A stretch of 64,000 bases of DNA from Bradyrhizobium algeriense (GCF_003062295.1 NZ_PYCN01000018.1:1-64000), one strand, 5' to 3'. Counted from the stretch's first letter, positions 7,531 through 17,345 are shown. The notes: generated by a model from the letters alone, not told the origin. Program-made: numbers and translations.

Positions 7531-9297
7531 TCACACCGGCAATCCCGCCTTGAGCAGGCCAGCCTCATGACGCGCGCGGTCGACGTCGTGCTTGTAGTGT
7601 TGCGTGGCGAGATAGCTCGTCACCGAGAAGCCCGGTTCGAGCTTCACCACTTCGGCCGCATGCGCCGCGGCCGCAACGCCATTGCCCATCTGCGCGAAGA
7701 TGGCGGCGAGGAAGGCGTGATGCGTGAAGTCGGGCCGCGTGATCCGCGCGAAGGCTTCGGCGGCCTCCGCGTATTTCTCGGCGCAGTAGAGTGCGCGGCC
7801 GAGGTGATTCCAAAAACGCTCTGGGTGGTAGGGGTTGAGGCGCATCGCCTTTCTGATCCAGTCGATGCCTTCCTCGGGCCGGCCCAGCCAGGTCAGAAAC
7901 TCGCCTTGCTGTACCACCACAAGGTCGTAATTGGGATTGAGGGCCAGCGCGCGCTCCTGATGATATGCGGCGCTGTCGTGATCGTCGCGGGTCAGATTCA
8001 CCGCGGCCAGGATGCGATGAACATCGCTGTCGTTATCGTCGAGCGCCAGCGCAAGCTGCAACTCGGCGGCCACCTCTTGGAAGGTGGCGTCGCGATCCGC
8101 GCACCAGCCATAGACCCATGTCTGGCCCAGCACGCACGCCCTCCAGGCATGGGCGTGCGCATAGTCCGGATCGAGCGCAAGCGCGCGTTCGAGCAGGGCC
8201 TGTGCCTCGGCGTTGGCTTCCCGTTGCGAGCGGTGGTGCAGCACCTTGGCAGCCAAGACGTACTCATAGGCCGCCATGTTGTCGGTCCGCTTGCGCTTCG
8301 CCCGCTCGTGCGTGGCAGCCTCGACGCGGCCGGGGAGGGTGGCAACGATCGCGCCGGTCACTTCGTCCTGAATGGCGAAGATGTCCTCGAGCTTGCGGTC
8401 ATAGCGTTCCGCCCAGACGTGCCGGTCGGTTTGTGCGTCGATCAGCTGCACGGTGACACGGACGCGATCGCCGACCTTGCGCACGCTTCCCTCGAGCACG
8501 TATTCGACGTCGAGCTCGCGGGCAATTTCCTGCACCTTCACCGCCTTGCCCTTGTGCACGAAGGTCGAGTTGCGCGAGATGACGAGAAGGTCGCGGAAAC
8601 GCGACAGCTCGGTGATGATGTCCTCGGTGAGGCCGTCGGCAAAGAATTCCTGCTCGGGATCGCCGCTCATGTTGACCAGCGGCAGCACCGCGATGGACGG
8701 CTTCCTGGTCGTGATGGTCGCTGCGGCACGGTCCTTGCCGCTCATTGGCGTCTCGGCTGTTTCCGGCTCGAAGCGCACCCGAAAGACGTGGATCGGGCGG
8801 GTGATGTTTTTGACGTTCTGGTTGCCGAGATCCTCAAAGGCAATGTCGTCAAGCCGGTCGCCGACCTGATCGCGCACGGCACCCGAGACGCAGATGCCGC
8901 CGGGCTCGGCAAGCACCTCAAGACGCGCCGCGACGTTGACGCCGTCGCCGAAGATGTCGTTCTCCTCGATGATGATATCGCCCAGATTGATGCCGATGCG
9001 GAACTGGATCCACCGCGCTGGCGACACATCGGCATTGCGCCGCGCCATCCGGCGCTGGATCTCGGCGGCGCATGACACCGCGTCGACGACGCTGTGGAAT
9101 TCCACCAGCATGCCGTCGCCGGTGGTCTTGATGATGCGGCCGCGGTTCTTGGCAATCGAGGGATCGATGAGCTCAAGCCGATGGGTCTTGAGGCGGGCAA
9201 GCGTCCCCGCCTCGTCAACCTCCATCAGCCGGCTGTAGCCGACCATGTCGGCGGCAAGGACCGCAGCGAGTCTTCGCTCGGGCCCAGGCGCGTGCAT
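7531..9297 (-). CDS. Class III adenylate/guanylate cyclase with TolB-like region and TPR repeats
   Basis: A 588-residue soluble protein. Residues 5-175 form a class III nucleotide cyclase domain with both metal-binding aspartates (Asp17 in AADMVGYS and Asp61 in TTGDGMLVEF). Residues 200-350 match the TolB-like/FlgO-like region found in this cyclase subfamily (PSIAVLPLVNMSGDPEQEFFADGLTEDI split here as one domain core). Residues 360-570 are helical TPR repeats (DPDYAHAHAWRA, NPNYDLVVVQQGE). The architecture is abundant in Bradyrhizobium. It makes cAMP or cGMP, probably gated by protein contacts through the TPR part. It appears monocistronic. Confidence 0.88.
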   Translation of the reverse strand: MHAPGPERRLAAVLAADMVGYSRLMEVDEAGTLARLKTHRLELIDPSIAKNRGRIIKTTGDGMLVEFHSVVDAVSCAAEIQRRMARRNADVSPARWIQFRIGINLGDIIIEENDIFGDGVNVAARLEVLAEPGGICVSGAVRDQVGDRLDDIAFEDLGNQNVKNITRPIHVFRVRFEPETAETPMSGKDRAAATITTRKPSIAVLPLVNMSGDPEQEFFADGLTEDIITELSRFRDLLVISRNSTFVHKGKAVKVQEIARELDVEYVLEGSVRKVGDRVRVTVQLIDAQTDRHVWAERYDRKLEDIFAIQDEVTGAIVATLPGRVEAATHERAKRKRTDNMAAYEYVLAAKVLHHRSQREANAEAQALLERALALDPDYAHAHAWRACVLGQTWVYGWCADRDATFQEVAAELQLALALDDNDSDVHRILAAVNLTRDDHDSAAYHQERALALNPNYDLVVVQQGEFLTWLGRPEEGIDWIRKAMRLNPYHPERFWNHLGRALYCAEKYAEAAEAFARITRPDFTHHAFLAAIFAQMGNGVAAAAHAAEVVKLEPGFSVTSYLATQHYKHDVDRARHEAGLLKAGLPV

Positions 9298-9409
9298 TTT
9301 CGCCTCTCCAGCAACAGTCTAGCAGATTTGCTGCGCTGGCCAAGGTTGCTTATCGGATGGCCGCCGAGCCGCGGCTCAATCTGGAGCAGTAGAAGTCCTG
9401 GTCCGGCAA

Positions 9410-11551
9410 CTATACCGTTTCCGGCAGGGCGACCAGCATTGCGAGAACGGCAGGCGAATTGAGTGCCGCGAACTTTTCCCGCGCACTGAGAAAGCCTGTC
9501 GCATCCTCGAAAGTCTCCGCATCTTCGATTTTGGCGCGTGCGATTGCCAGATTCGCATCGACCTCGCCGCGCTTTCTGGGTTTTGGGGCGGACAGGTTGT
9601 TAAGATGCGCCTCGCGCAAGCCGGCGTCGTGGCGCAATTCGTGCAGCGGACAGGCGAGGGACGAATGCGGCGCACTTGCGAGCTCATTGGCTCTCTGCAG
9701 GACGCGCGGCGGCGCAGTCTGCTCGGGCGTTTTGAACAGTCGCGGCGTCCGGTTTGAACCGGTGGACGACGACAGCACGGCCATCGGAACAGCCAGCAAC
9801 AGGCCAATGATCACCGGCGTCATCCAAAGCAGCAGCGGCAGCGACACGGCATAGGCACTGATGGCCATGACGACGCCGATCAACGTCGGCACCGAATAGG
9901 TGCTGACGATGTCGCGGTGCGAGACCGCGCCGTCGTCCCGACGCTGAACCTGCCATCCCGCATCGCGCCCGAACAGGATCTCGGCAACGGCGGACGACTG
10001 GAAGATCATCATGATGGGCGCGGTCAGGCCCGAAAGAACCGTCTCGGCGATGATGCCCGTGAACACGAGGAGGCTGCCGCCGAACTTCCTTCGCGCGTCG
10101 CTATTCCCAAGCAGCACGATGAAGGCCAGCAGCTTTGGCGCGATCAGCATGCCCATCGTGCCGACGAACACCCACGCCGCCAGGATCGGGTCCTGCGCCG
10201 GCCAGGTCGGAAACAGCGAATATCCTTTCGGGAAGTATTCGGGCCTGACGAACTGCGCCTGCAGCGATACCAGGATTCCAAACACCAGAAAGATCAGCCA
10301 CAGCGGCGCGGTGAGATATGATCCAATTCCGGTCAGCAAATGAAGCCGCGATACCCAGTGAAAGCCGCGCGTCGGCAACAGCGCCAGATGCTGCAGATTG
10401 CCCTGGCACCAGCGCCGGTCGCGGGCGGCAAAATCCGAAAGCGTGGGCGGAGATTCCTCGTAGCTGCCTCGAAGCGTCGGCGCCATGTGAATGGCCCAGC
10501 CGCCCCGCCGCATCAGCGCGGCCTCGATGAAGTCGTGGCTCAGAACATGCCCGCCGAACGGCTTGCGTCCCCCGAGTTCGGGCAGCCCCGCATACTGCGC
10601 AAAGGCCCGGACACGAATGATCGCGTTATGTCCCCAGTAATTGCCTTCGGAGCCGTGCCACCATGCAATCCCTGCGGCCAGCATCGGGCCGTACAGCCTT
10701 CCTGCGAACTGCTGCCATCGCGCAAACAGCGACCTTGCATTGACGATAACAGGGAGCGTCTGAATCAGCGCGACCTTGGGATGCGCCTCCATCGCCGCGA
10801 CGAGCCTGACGATGGTGTCGCCGGTCATCAAGCTGTCAGCGTCGAGGATCAGCATGCTCTCATAGCCGGCGCCGAACCGCTTCACCCAGTCCTCGATATT
10901 GCCTGACTTGCGCGCGGTGTTCTCGGGGCGATGGCGATAGAAGATCGCAGCCGCGTGGCCGAGGTCCTGTCGAAGTCCAAGAAAGCATTTCTCCTCGGCG
11001 ATCCAGATCGCGGGGTCGGTGGTGTCGCTCAGCACGAACCAGTCGAACTGCGAGCTGTATCCGGTTTCCTCGACCGATTCATAAATCGCGCGCAATCTCG
11101 CCAGCACGCGATAGGGATCCTCATTGTAGGTCGGCAGGAGCATGGCGGTCCGGCTCTGGATCGCGGGCAGGGGAATGTCGGGGTCGATGCCGAGCTCGTT
11201 TTTCTTCCTCGTCAGCAGCACGAAGAAGCCGGCAAGCGCCGACATGAAGGAAAAGGCAATCCAGGCAAACAGCAGCACGAACAGCAAGAGGATGATCGAT
11301 TCCAGGACCGTGACGCCTCCGACCTGGAGAACCCGGTACATCTCGTAACAGCCCGCCGCAGTCAGGATCGCGGTGCCGGTCAGGATGAAACCGCGCCGGG
11401 TCCACATCGGTGCAAAGTCGGGCGCCGGCGGTGGTTCGAACCGCCGCAATGGCTGCACCGCCATATCGATCGGTGCTTCCTTGGGAAGGAATTCGTGCAG
11501 CGGGATATCGCCGGGCCCGGACGCTCCACCGGCTTTCGCTAAGGTGTCCAT
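9410..11551 (-). CDS. opgH: Osmoregulated periplasmic glucan glucosyltransferase OpgH (MdoH)
   Basis: A 713-residue inner-membrane GT2 enzyme that polymerises the beta-glucan backbone of osmoregulated periplasmic glucans from UDP-glucose and passes it across the membrane. Two N-terminal membrane helices (about 52-115) precede a cytosolic catalytic domain with LLPTYNEDP, the metal-binding ILDADSLM near residue 235 and DRRWCQGNLQH near 380; several membrane helices follow. The C-terminus is shorter than in E. coli OpgH (847 residues). It overlaps the upstream opgG-like gene by 13 bp, which implies coupled translation. Confidence 0.92.
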   Translation of the reverse strand: MDTLAKAGGASGPGDIPLHEFLPKEAPIDMAVQPLRRFEPPPAPDFAPMWTRRGFILTGTAILTAAGCYEMYRVLQVGGVTVLESIILLLFVLLFAWIAFSFMSALAGFFVLLTRKKNELGIDPDIPLPAIQSRTAMLLPTYNEDPYRVLARLRAIYESVEETGYSSQFDWFVLSDTTDPAIWIAEEKCFLGLRQDLGHAAAIFYRHRPENTARKSGNIEDWVKRFGAGYESMLILDADSLMTGDTIVRLVAAMEAHPKVALIQTLPVIVNARSLFARWQQFAGRLYGPMLAAGIAWWHGSEGNYWGHNAIIRVRAFAQYAGLPELGGRKPFGGHVLSHDFIEAALMRRGGWAIHMAPTLRGSYEESPPTLSDFAARDRRWCQGNLQHLALLPTRGFHWVSRLHLLTGIGSYLTAPLWLIFLVFGILVSLQAQFVRPEYFPKGYSLFPTWPAQDPILAAWVFVGTMGMLIAPKLLAFIVLLGNSDARRKFGGSLLVFTGIIAETVLSGLTAPIMMIFQSSAVAEILFGRDAGWQVQRRDDGAVSHRDIVSTYSVPTLIGVVMAISAYAVSLPLLLWMTPVIIGLLLAVPMAVLSSSTGSNRTPRLFKTPEQTAPPRVLQRANELASAPHSSLACPLHELRHDAGLREAHLNNLSAPKPRKRGEVDANLAIARAKIEDAETFEDATGFLSAREKFAALNSPAVLAMLVALPETV

Positions 11552-13047
11552 CGGTAAACCCAGATCTCCGATATCGCCTCATTGTCCTGCATGAGCGATG
11601 CGCGGAGTTCGACCGGGTTCTTTTCCTTCAACAGTTCGAAGCTCAACCGCCAACCGCCGGTCGCCGGATTTGGTTGGGTGACGATGTTCTGGATCTTGGC
11701 CTTCTCGGCCGTCACGTCGCCGCGCAGCTTTTTCGGATCGACGGATTTCAGTTTCTCGCCGGTCACGTCGAGCACGAAGATCGTGGCGTTGTCGCCTCTC
11801 GCGCCGATGCCGGTTCGGGAAAACCGCGCCAATGACGTCGGCTTCGGAGTATCCGGTCCCCAGTGCAAACGATAGGTGTAGGTGTGTTCGCCCTTGGCCG
11901 GCAACGGCGCTTTGGGAAGCCAGAACGAGGCGATGTTGTCGTGAATCTCTTCCTTGGTCGGGATTTCGAGCAGCTTGACCGCGCCTTCGCCCCAATCGCC
12001 GATCGGCTCCACCCACAGGCTCGGCCGCCGTTCGAAATTGGATTCCAGATCCTGAAAGGCGGAAAAATCCTTCTGGCGCTGCATCAGGCCGAAGCCGCGT
12101 GGGTTGAGATCGGAAAACGAGGAAACCTGCAGATCGCGCGGATTATGCAGCGGCCGCCACAGCTCCTCGCCGCGGCCGTTGAAGACAGCTAGGCCATCTG
12201 AATCGTGGACTGCGGGGCGGAAGTCCTCGACGTCCTTGCGGTCGTTCGGTCCGAAGAAGAACATGCTGGTCATCGGTGCAAGGCCGGCATGATCCAGATC
12301 CACGCGCGGATAGATCGCCATCTCCACATCGAACACCGTGGTGCCGCCGGGCCGGATGGTGAAACGATAGGCCGCCGTTGCGCTCTCGCTGTCGAGCAGC
12401 GCGTGCACGACAATGGAATTGGCGCCTGCTGCCGGCTTCTCGATCCAGAACGTCTTGAAGAATGGAAACTCTTCGCCCTTGGCTTCGCCGGTGTTGATCG
12501 AGAGGCCGCGTGCCGAAAGTCCGTAGAGTTGGCCCTTGGCAACGGCGCGGAAATAGCTCGCACCGAGAAACACGCAGACCTCGTCATAATAGTCGGGCTT
12601 GTTGATCGGCGCATGCAGCCGGAAGCCGGCAAAGCCGAGGTCTACCGCCGGGCCCGGCGGCGTGAGTTCGCCGAACGAAAACAGATCGGGCTGGTAGGGG
12701 ATTTTCGTCGCCTGGCCGTCCTTCACCTCGAAGATGTCGACCCGGTTCTTGTAGAAGAACCCGCGATGGAAGAACTGCGCCTCGAAGGGAAGTTTTTCGC
12801 CGCGCCAGAGCGCGCGCTCCGGCAAGAACCGGATCGCGCGATAATGGTCATAGTCGATGTTGGCGAGATTATCGGGCAACTTCTCACTCGGCGCCTTGTA
12901 CGGCTTGCTGGCGAGATCCCGCGCTATTTGCCGGACGATGGATCGGTCGAACGGCGCCGGCTGGGCATGGGCGGGTGACAAAAACCCCGGCGCCACCCCG
13001 GATACCAACGGCAACGCGGAAGCAGCGAGGAAATTCCTGCGATTCAC
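11539..13047 (-). CDS. opgG: Periplasmic glucan biosynthesis protein, OpgG/OpgD family
   Basis: A 502-residue periplasmic protein of the MdoG/OpgD family, required with OpgH to make branched periplasmic glucans. The N-terminus NRRNFLAASALPLVSG is a twin-arginine signal, which is the OpgD pattern rather than Sec-exported OpgG, so the symbol is uncertain between the two. The mature part contains typical segments (IDYDHYRAIRF, PLHNPRDLQVSSF, NPRGFGLMQR, EPIGDWGEGAVKL). GTG at 13047 is the start. It precedes and overlaps opgH, forming a two-gene operon. Confidence 0.9.
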   Translation of the reverse strand: MNRRNFLAASALPLVSGVAPGFLSPAHAQPAPFDRSIVRQIARDLASKPYKAPSEKLPDNLANIDYDHYRAIRFLPERALWRGEKLPFEAQFFHRGFFYKNRVDIFEVKDGQATKIPYQPDLFSFGELTPPGPAVDLGFAGFRLHAPINKPDYYDEVCVFLGASYFRAVAKGQLYGLSARGLSINTGEAKGEEFPFFKTFWIEKPAAGANSIVVHALLDSESATAAYRFTIRPGGTTVFDVEMAIYPRVDLDHAGLAPMTSMFFFGPNDRKDVEDFRPAVHDSDGLAVFNGRGEELWRPLHNPRDLQVSSFSDLNPRGFGLMQRQKDFSAFQDLESNFERRPSLWVEPIGDWGEGAVKLLEIPTKEEIHDNIASFWLPKAPLPAKGEHTYTYRLHWGPDTPKPTSLARFSRTGIGARGDNATIFVLDVTGEKLKSVDPKKLRGDVTAEKAKIQNIVTQPNPATGGWRLSFELLKEKNPVELRASLMQDNEAISEIWVYRWTP

Positions 13048-13169
13048 GAAACAACCTCGCGGTTACTAACAACGACCATCGGCAACGCATTGCACACCGG
13101 ACGGTTCCTCACTTCGGAACAGAACTGCCGTTTTTCCAGGTTGCCTAAAATCCGGTCATGCGGACCGTG

Positions 13170-13637
13170 CTAGCTTCGCAATGTGTGGCTTATCCGGGTG
13201 ACCACGCCGTCCCACTGGCGTTTTTCCCCAACGGGATAATTGATCATCACGCAGTCCATGGTGCCGTTGCCGCGGTTGCAGCGGTTGTACCAGATCCGGT
13301 CGTTGCGAATGCTGGACACGACAAAAAAATCAGACGTGATCCGTTTGTAGATGATGCCGGCCGGCGGCCGCTTCTTGGCCAGGAACGTGGCGGGCGAATC
13401 GTTGTCCGGATTGGGAACGGATTGCACGGTGAGATCCGCGCGATCGTCGTTGGTGAAAAAGCGCCGACCTGTTCCGCCTTCCGGCGCTCCGGCATCCCGG
13501 GTGAAGATCGAGACCGGCATGTCGACGCTGGTCCCGGTGCTCGGGATCACGTAGCGCCGCCATTCCGTGTCGCCGAAGGCGAACGGCGGAAGGAGGACCA
13601 CTAGGACGAGAGCAGCAGACAAGCGCCGTGCATGCAT
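13170..13637 (-). CDS. Hypothetical secreted protein
   Basis: A 155-residue protein with a clear Sec signal peptide (hydrophobic stretch residues 7-20, likely cleavage after FAFG/D). The mature part contains EWRRYVIPSTGTSVDMP, a pattern seen in small uncharacterised rhizobial exported proteins, and two cysteines (CNRGNGTMDC) that could form a disulfide. No function can be assigned. It stands alone between opgG and the flavoprotein gene. Confidence 0.7.
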   Translation of the reverse strand: MHARRLSAALVLVVLLPPFAFGDTEWRRYVIPSTGTSVDMPVSIFTRDAGAPEGGTGRRFFTNDDRADLTVQSVPNPDNDSPATFLAKKRPPAGIIYKRITSDFFVVSSIRNDRIWYNRCNRGNGTMDCVMINYPVGEKRQWDGVVTRISHTLRS

Positions 13638-13703
13638 TGAACGATCTCCAGTTCGATTCGAGATAATCGAACCGATCGATGTTCGTTCCAGCTCCGGACA
13701 TTT

Positions 13704-15416
13704 CTAGGGCGCAGCTTTGTCGCTGATATGCTTGCCTGCGATATATCCAAATGTCAGCGCGGGCCCCAGCGTGATGCCGGCGCCGGGATAATTGCCGCCC
13801 ATGATGCTCGCCATGTCGTTGCCGGCGGCATAGAGGCCTGTGATCGGCTGGCCGTGTTCGTCCAGCGCGCGGGCGTGTTCGTCGGTCCTGATGCCGGCAT
13901 AGGTGCCGAGATCGCCGATCACCATTTTGATCGCGTAGAATGGCCCGTCCTTGATCGGGGCTATGCAGGGGTTCGGGCCGTGCAGCGCATCGCCCTGGTA
14001 GCGGTTATAGGCGCGCGAGCCCTTGCCGAAGGCGGGATCGCGGCCTTCCGCGGCTGGGGCATTGAACTCGGCGATCGTCGCCTCGAGCCCTTGCCGGTCG
14101 ATGCCGGTGCGGTCGGCGAGTTCGGCGAGCGTGGTGCCGCGCTTGAGATAGCCGGTCGCGAGATGATGGCGCAGCGGCATCGGAAACGGTGGCACGCATC
14201 CAAGGCCGTACTTTCGGAGCGCGCGGTGATCGCACAGGAGAAACGCCGTGATCTCCTCGCCGGGCTTCGCCGCCTTCACCATCGCCTGCACGAAGTCGTG
14301 GTAGGAATTGCCTTCATTGGCAAAGCGCTTGCCGTCGCGCATCACGGCGATGACGCCGGGCTTGGCGCGGTCGATGAAATGCGGCATCACGCCCTTGCTG
14401 CCGTCCTTGCGCTCGGTGATCGAGACCGGCACCCAGGCCGCAGCGTTCGGCAAATTGTCCTCGATCCGGCCGCCCGCCGCTTCCGCCAATCGCAAGCCAT
14501 CACCGGTATTGCCGGCAGGACCCGGCGAGAAATGTTTGGTGCCATCGCCCGCGTGCGGAAACATCGCCTTGCGCCTTGCGACGTCGTGCGGGAAGCCGCC
14601 GCAGGCCAGTACGACGCCGCGCTTGGCGTTGATGCGGATCAGCTTGCCACGGCGTTCGACGACCGCGCCGCGCACCGCGCCGTCCTCGACGACCAGTTCG
14701 TGCACCGGTGATGACAGCCACAGTGGAATTTTCAGGTCGAACGCCGACTTGGCGAGGCGGCCGGCCAGCGCATTGCCGTTGGTCAGTGTCATGCCGCGGC
14801 CGTGGCGCAGCACGTCCATTGCATGCTTCGACAGGCGCTTCGCCACATAGATCGCCGAGGTCAGCGATTTGGTCGCGCGCATGAAGTGGACGATGTCCTT
14901 GCCCGATCCCAGCATCATGCCGAACACCGTGAGTTCGGGGAGCGGACTGCCGAGGGTCTTGACGTGCTCGCCCAGTTCACGGCCATCGAACGGCCGCGTC
15001 ACCATCGAGCGGCCGCCCTGCGCGCCGCCCGGGGCTTCCGCATGATAATCCGGAAAGGTCAGCGGCATGTCGAAGCGCACCGCCGTTTTGCTGGTGAAAA
15101 AATCCACCGCCTCGGGACCGGCGGAGAGAAACGCATCGACGCGCGCGGCGTCAAAGCTGTTGCCGGCCTCATGCCGCAAATAGGTCCGCGCCTGGTCCGG
15201 GCTTTCCTCGATACCCCAGCCGCGCGCCAGCGAGGTGCCGGGAATCCAGAGCCAGCCGCCGGAGCGCGCGGTGGTGCCGCCAAAGCGCGGCTCCTTCTCG
15301 ACGATCAGAACATTGAGCCCGTGATGTCCCGCGGTGACCGCCGCCGACATTCCGGCGCAGCCCGAGCCGACCACCAGCACGTCGCATTCGTAAGTTTCTT
15401 GTTCGTTGCCTGCCAC
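13704..15416 (-). CDS. FAD-dependent oxidoreductase, KstD / fumarate-reductase flavoprotein family
   Basis: A 570-residue flavoprotein. The N-terminal dinucleotide-binding fold is clear (DVLVVGSGCAGMSAA followed by VLIVEKEPRFGGTTARSGG), and the C-terminal segment LYAAGNDMASIMGGNYPGAG and the following GPALTFGYIAG are characteristic of 3-ketosteroid dehydrogenase-like enzymes. The family desaturates steroid or other cyclic ketone substrates using FAD. Substrate here is unknown and no steroid genes are near. GTG at 15416 follows AGGCGGAG, a good ribosome-binding sequence. Confidence 0.85.
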   Translation of the reverse strand: MAGNEQETYECDVLVVGSGCAGMSAAVTAGHHGLNVLIVEKEPRFGGTTARSGGWLWIPGTSLARGWGIEESPDQARTYLRHEAGNSFDAARVDAFLSAGPEAVDFFTSKTAVRFDMPLTFPDYHAEAPGGAQGGRSMVTRPFDGRELGEHVKTLGSPLPELTVFGMMLGSGKDIVHFMRATKSLTSAIYVAKRLSKHAMDVLRHGRGMTLTNGNALAGRLAKSAFDLKIPLWLSSPVHELVVEDGAVRGAVVERRGKLIRINAKRGVVLACGGFPHDVARRKAMFPHAGDGTKHFSPGPAGNTGDGLRLAEAAGGRIEDNLPNAAAWVPVSITERKDGSKGVMPHFIDRAKPGVIAVMRDGKRFANEGNSYHDFVQAMVKAAKPGEEITAFLLCDHRALRKYGLGCVPPFPMPLRHHLATGYLKRGTTLAELADRTGIDRQGLEATIAEFNAPAAEGRDPAFGKGSRAYNRYQGDALHGPNPCIAPIKDGPFYAIKMVIGDLGTYAGIRTDEHARALDEHGQPITGLYAAGNDMASIMGGNYPGAGITLGPALTFGYIAGKHISDKAAP

Positions 15417-15631
15417 GCGCTCCGCCTCTGCCGTTGTTCGTTGTCATTTGGATGGGGAAAGATTTACCTGTCAATCGTGCCGTCGGCCATCGGCTGCGCG
15501 CTCCAGCGGGACACATAACCCCGACGCGTGCATGGCCAGAGATCGGTTTTAAGTGTTATCATCGCGACGGCATTACCCCGTCGAGAGGTTAGGATTAAGA
15601 GCGGCCCGCACCTTTATCAGGAGGTTCGACC

Positions 15632-15856
15632 ATGACACGGCACCTTTTTTTCGCGATCACCCTCATAGGCACCGGAGTGCTCCTCAACTCATCGGCAGAA
15701 GCACAGCAATGGCTGTGTGAGGACAGAGCCGCGAATTGCCTGGGCAGGTGTTTCGACAAGACGGGAGGGGCAGGCGACTGGGAGGGCCGTCAGAGCACAT
15801 GCATGCGCTGCGACCGGCAGCTGATCAGATGTTACATACGGCGGCACCGTACCTAG
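15632..15856 (+). CDS. Small secreted cysteine-rich protein
   Basis: A 74-residue protein with a signal peptide (cleavage predicted after SAEA, residue 24), leaving about 50 residues with six cysteines (29, 36, 40, 57, 60, 67). The even number and spacing suggest three disulfides or a metal site in the periplasm. A strong ribosome-binding sequence AGGAGG sits 8 bp before the ATG, which supports expression. No family is recognised. Confidence 0.7.
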   Translation: MTRHLFFAITLIGTGVLLNSSAEAQQWLCEDRAANCLGRCFDKTGGAGDWEGRQSTCMRCDRQLIRCYIRRHRT

Positions 15857-15892
15857 CGATCCCAGTAACCAAAATACAGAGGCTGCGCCGCC

Positions 15893-16384
15893 TCATTGCC
15901 CCGTCTCGAACGAGCAGCTGGCGCCGCCGCCCGCTTTCTGCCTGATCTCGGCCGGGTCGAGCGTGCAGTTGAGCTTTGAGAGGCTTTCGAACACCGATCC
16001 GGCGGCGCCATCAGGGGGAACGCCGGCCATGGCTTCGGTGGCAAATATCTCGCTGGCCCGCCGCCCTGTTACGGTTTGCTTGGCGCCCTTGAAGGTCAGT
16101 TCGCAGGAGCGCGCGGCGATGTCGACATTGCTGACACGGCAGACGATCTTGTCCGCGGTGACCGAAATCTTCCTGGCGTAACGCACGCCGCTCTGTCCGA
16201 CGAAAAATGCGCTGACGGCTTCGCGTTCATCCGCCGTCAGCAGCGGCGAATACAGTGCCACGACGCCGGCCAGCGCCAGTGCTGCCGGTCCGCTGGCCGT
16301 TGCCGAGGCGGCGGAGGCGGTGGAAGCGCCGGCGGTAAGAAGCGAGACGACGACAACTGCCAGCCTGCCGGATTTCATTTTCAT
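15893..16384 (-). CDS. Hypothetical secreted protein
   Basis: Up to 163 residues. AAGGAG lies directly against the first ATG (16384), so the second ATG at 16378 (MKSGRLAVVVV) has the better spacing and is probably the real start. A hydrophobic signal segment with Ala-rich cleavage region is followed by LTADEREAVSAFFVGQSGVRYARKISVTADKIVCRVSNVDI. Four cysteines remain in the mature part. It converges with the small cysteine-rich gene. Function unknown. Confidence 0.7.
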   Translation of the reverse strand: MKMKSGRLAVVVVSLLTAGASTASAASATASGPAALALAGVVALYSPLLTADEREAVSAFFVGQSGVRYARKISVTADKIVCRVSNVDIAARSCELTFKGAKQTVTGRRASEIFATEAMAGVPPDGAAGSVFESLSKLNCTLDPAEIRQKAGGGASCSFETGQ

Positions 16385-16593
16385 CTCCTTAGCCGATGCG
16401 CGCTCGCATTGCGTACCACAGAAGGCTTGCTTCGCCAGTGGCGAATATTTCGTGTCGCGAACGGCAGGCTCGATGCGCTGTGCAGTTCGGGCAGGGCGGC
16501 CCCCAAGTTATGCGCTTGCGCCGCCTTCGCATCGGCGGCACATTTGCGGGCGCGACGCCAAGATCGCTGAGACGAAAACCTTAAGGAAGCTCC

Positions 16594-16707
16594 ATGGCGG
16601 CCACGCGGATCGACTGCGATATTCATCCCGCGGTGGGCCGAGGGCATGCTTTGCTTGAAAACGCGATGGCGGCGATCTCAGTGCGAGATTGCACTGAGAT
16701 CCTTTGA
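16594..16707 (+). pseudogene. Truncated amidohydrolase start (remnant)
   Basis: After AAGGAAG and an ATG at 16594, the frame encodes MAATRIDCDIHPAV and stops after 37 codons. The opening TRIDCDIHPAV is the usual N-terminus of metal-dependent amidohydrolase-family proteins, whose DxH pair binds metal. The rest of the roughly 300-residue family is absent; the next gene on the other strand begins 17 bp on. I read it as a decayed or deletion-truncated gene that kept its ribosome-binding site. The similarity covers only about 15 residues. Confidence 0.45.
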
Positions 16708-16723
16708 CGCCGCCAACACGGCC

Positions 16724-17182
16724 TCAACCGCAGACCTGAACGGGCTGCCGCCGCCAGCCATGCCTGGTGTGCACGCGGCGTTGAACCACATAGCAGCCGC
16801 CGTCATCATTGTAATAGGCGTAGGGGTCGTAGGCGTAATCATTGTAGTAGCCGTACGGGTAGAAGCCGTAGCCTAGCCCCGAGCCGTACACGAAGCGACG
16901 TCCATGACCGCCGCGGAATCCGCGACCGAAGCCGCCATTGTGGAAGGCACCGGCGAAACCGCCACCGTGGAAACCTCCACCGTGGAAGCCGCCACCGCCA
17001 AAGCCTCCGCCATGGAAGCCGCCGCCACCCATGCCGCCACCATGGAAGCCGCCACCACCACCAAAGCCGCCGCCATGACCGCCTCCACCTCCACCTCCGC
17101 CGCCACGCGCCAGCGCCATTGTCGGCGAAACGAGGCCGACTAGCGCAACTGCCGACAACGCGATTACCAGCTTTCGAAACAT
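16724..17182 (-). CDS. Glycine/histidine-rich exported protein
   Basis: A 152-residue protein with a signal peptide (FRKLVIALSAVALVGLVSP, cleavage near MALA) followed by a Gly-rich region of GGGFHGGGF-type repeats (residues about 25-75), a Tyr-rich segment, and a C-terminal tail with two cysteines. GGAG is 7 bp from the third codon ATG at 17182, which I take as the start; two codons upstream another ATG exists. Proteins of this kind are exported and of unknown role; the histidines could bind metal. The repeats make the opposite strand look like open frames as well. Confidence 0.75.
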   Translation of the reverse strand: MFRKLVIALSAVALVGLVSPTMALARGGGGGGGGGHGGGFGGGGGFHGGGMGGGGFHGGGFGGGGFHGGGFHGGGFAGAFHNGGFGRGFRGGHGRRFVYGSGLGYGFYPYGYYNDYAYDPYAYYNDDGGCYVVQRRVHTRHGWRRQPVQVCG

Positions 17183-17345
17183 GATCATTCTCCGTCAGAA
17201 AGATCGCTCCCAACCAGGACACTTCGTCAGGTGGCGATGATTGCGAGGAATCACCATTCGCTTGGAGCGATCGGCTATTCAACTCCGTGCGAGACTGGCT
17301 AAATTTTGATTCATGAAGCGCGGTGCGCGCGAGCTTCGTCGAAAC

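Noticed and set aside
7567..9075. 502-codon open frame antisense to the cyclase gene
   Set aside because: It mirrors the codon bias of the cyclase on the opposite strand and its translation has no domain. The cyclase has intact catalytic residues.
16839..17282. Trp/Arg-rich and Thr/Ala-rich frames over the glycine-rich gene
   Set aside because: They are repeat-driven shadows; only the minus-strand frame has signal peptide and ribosome-binding site.
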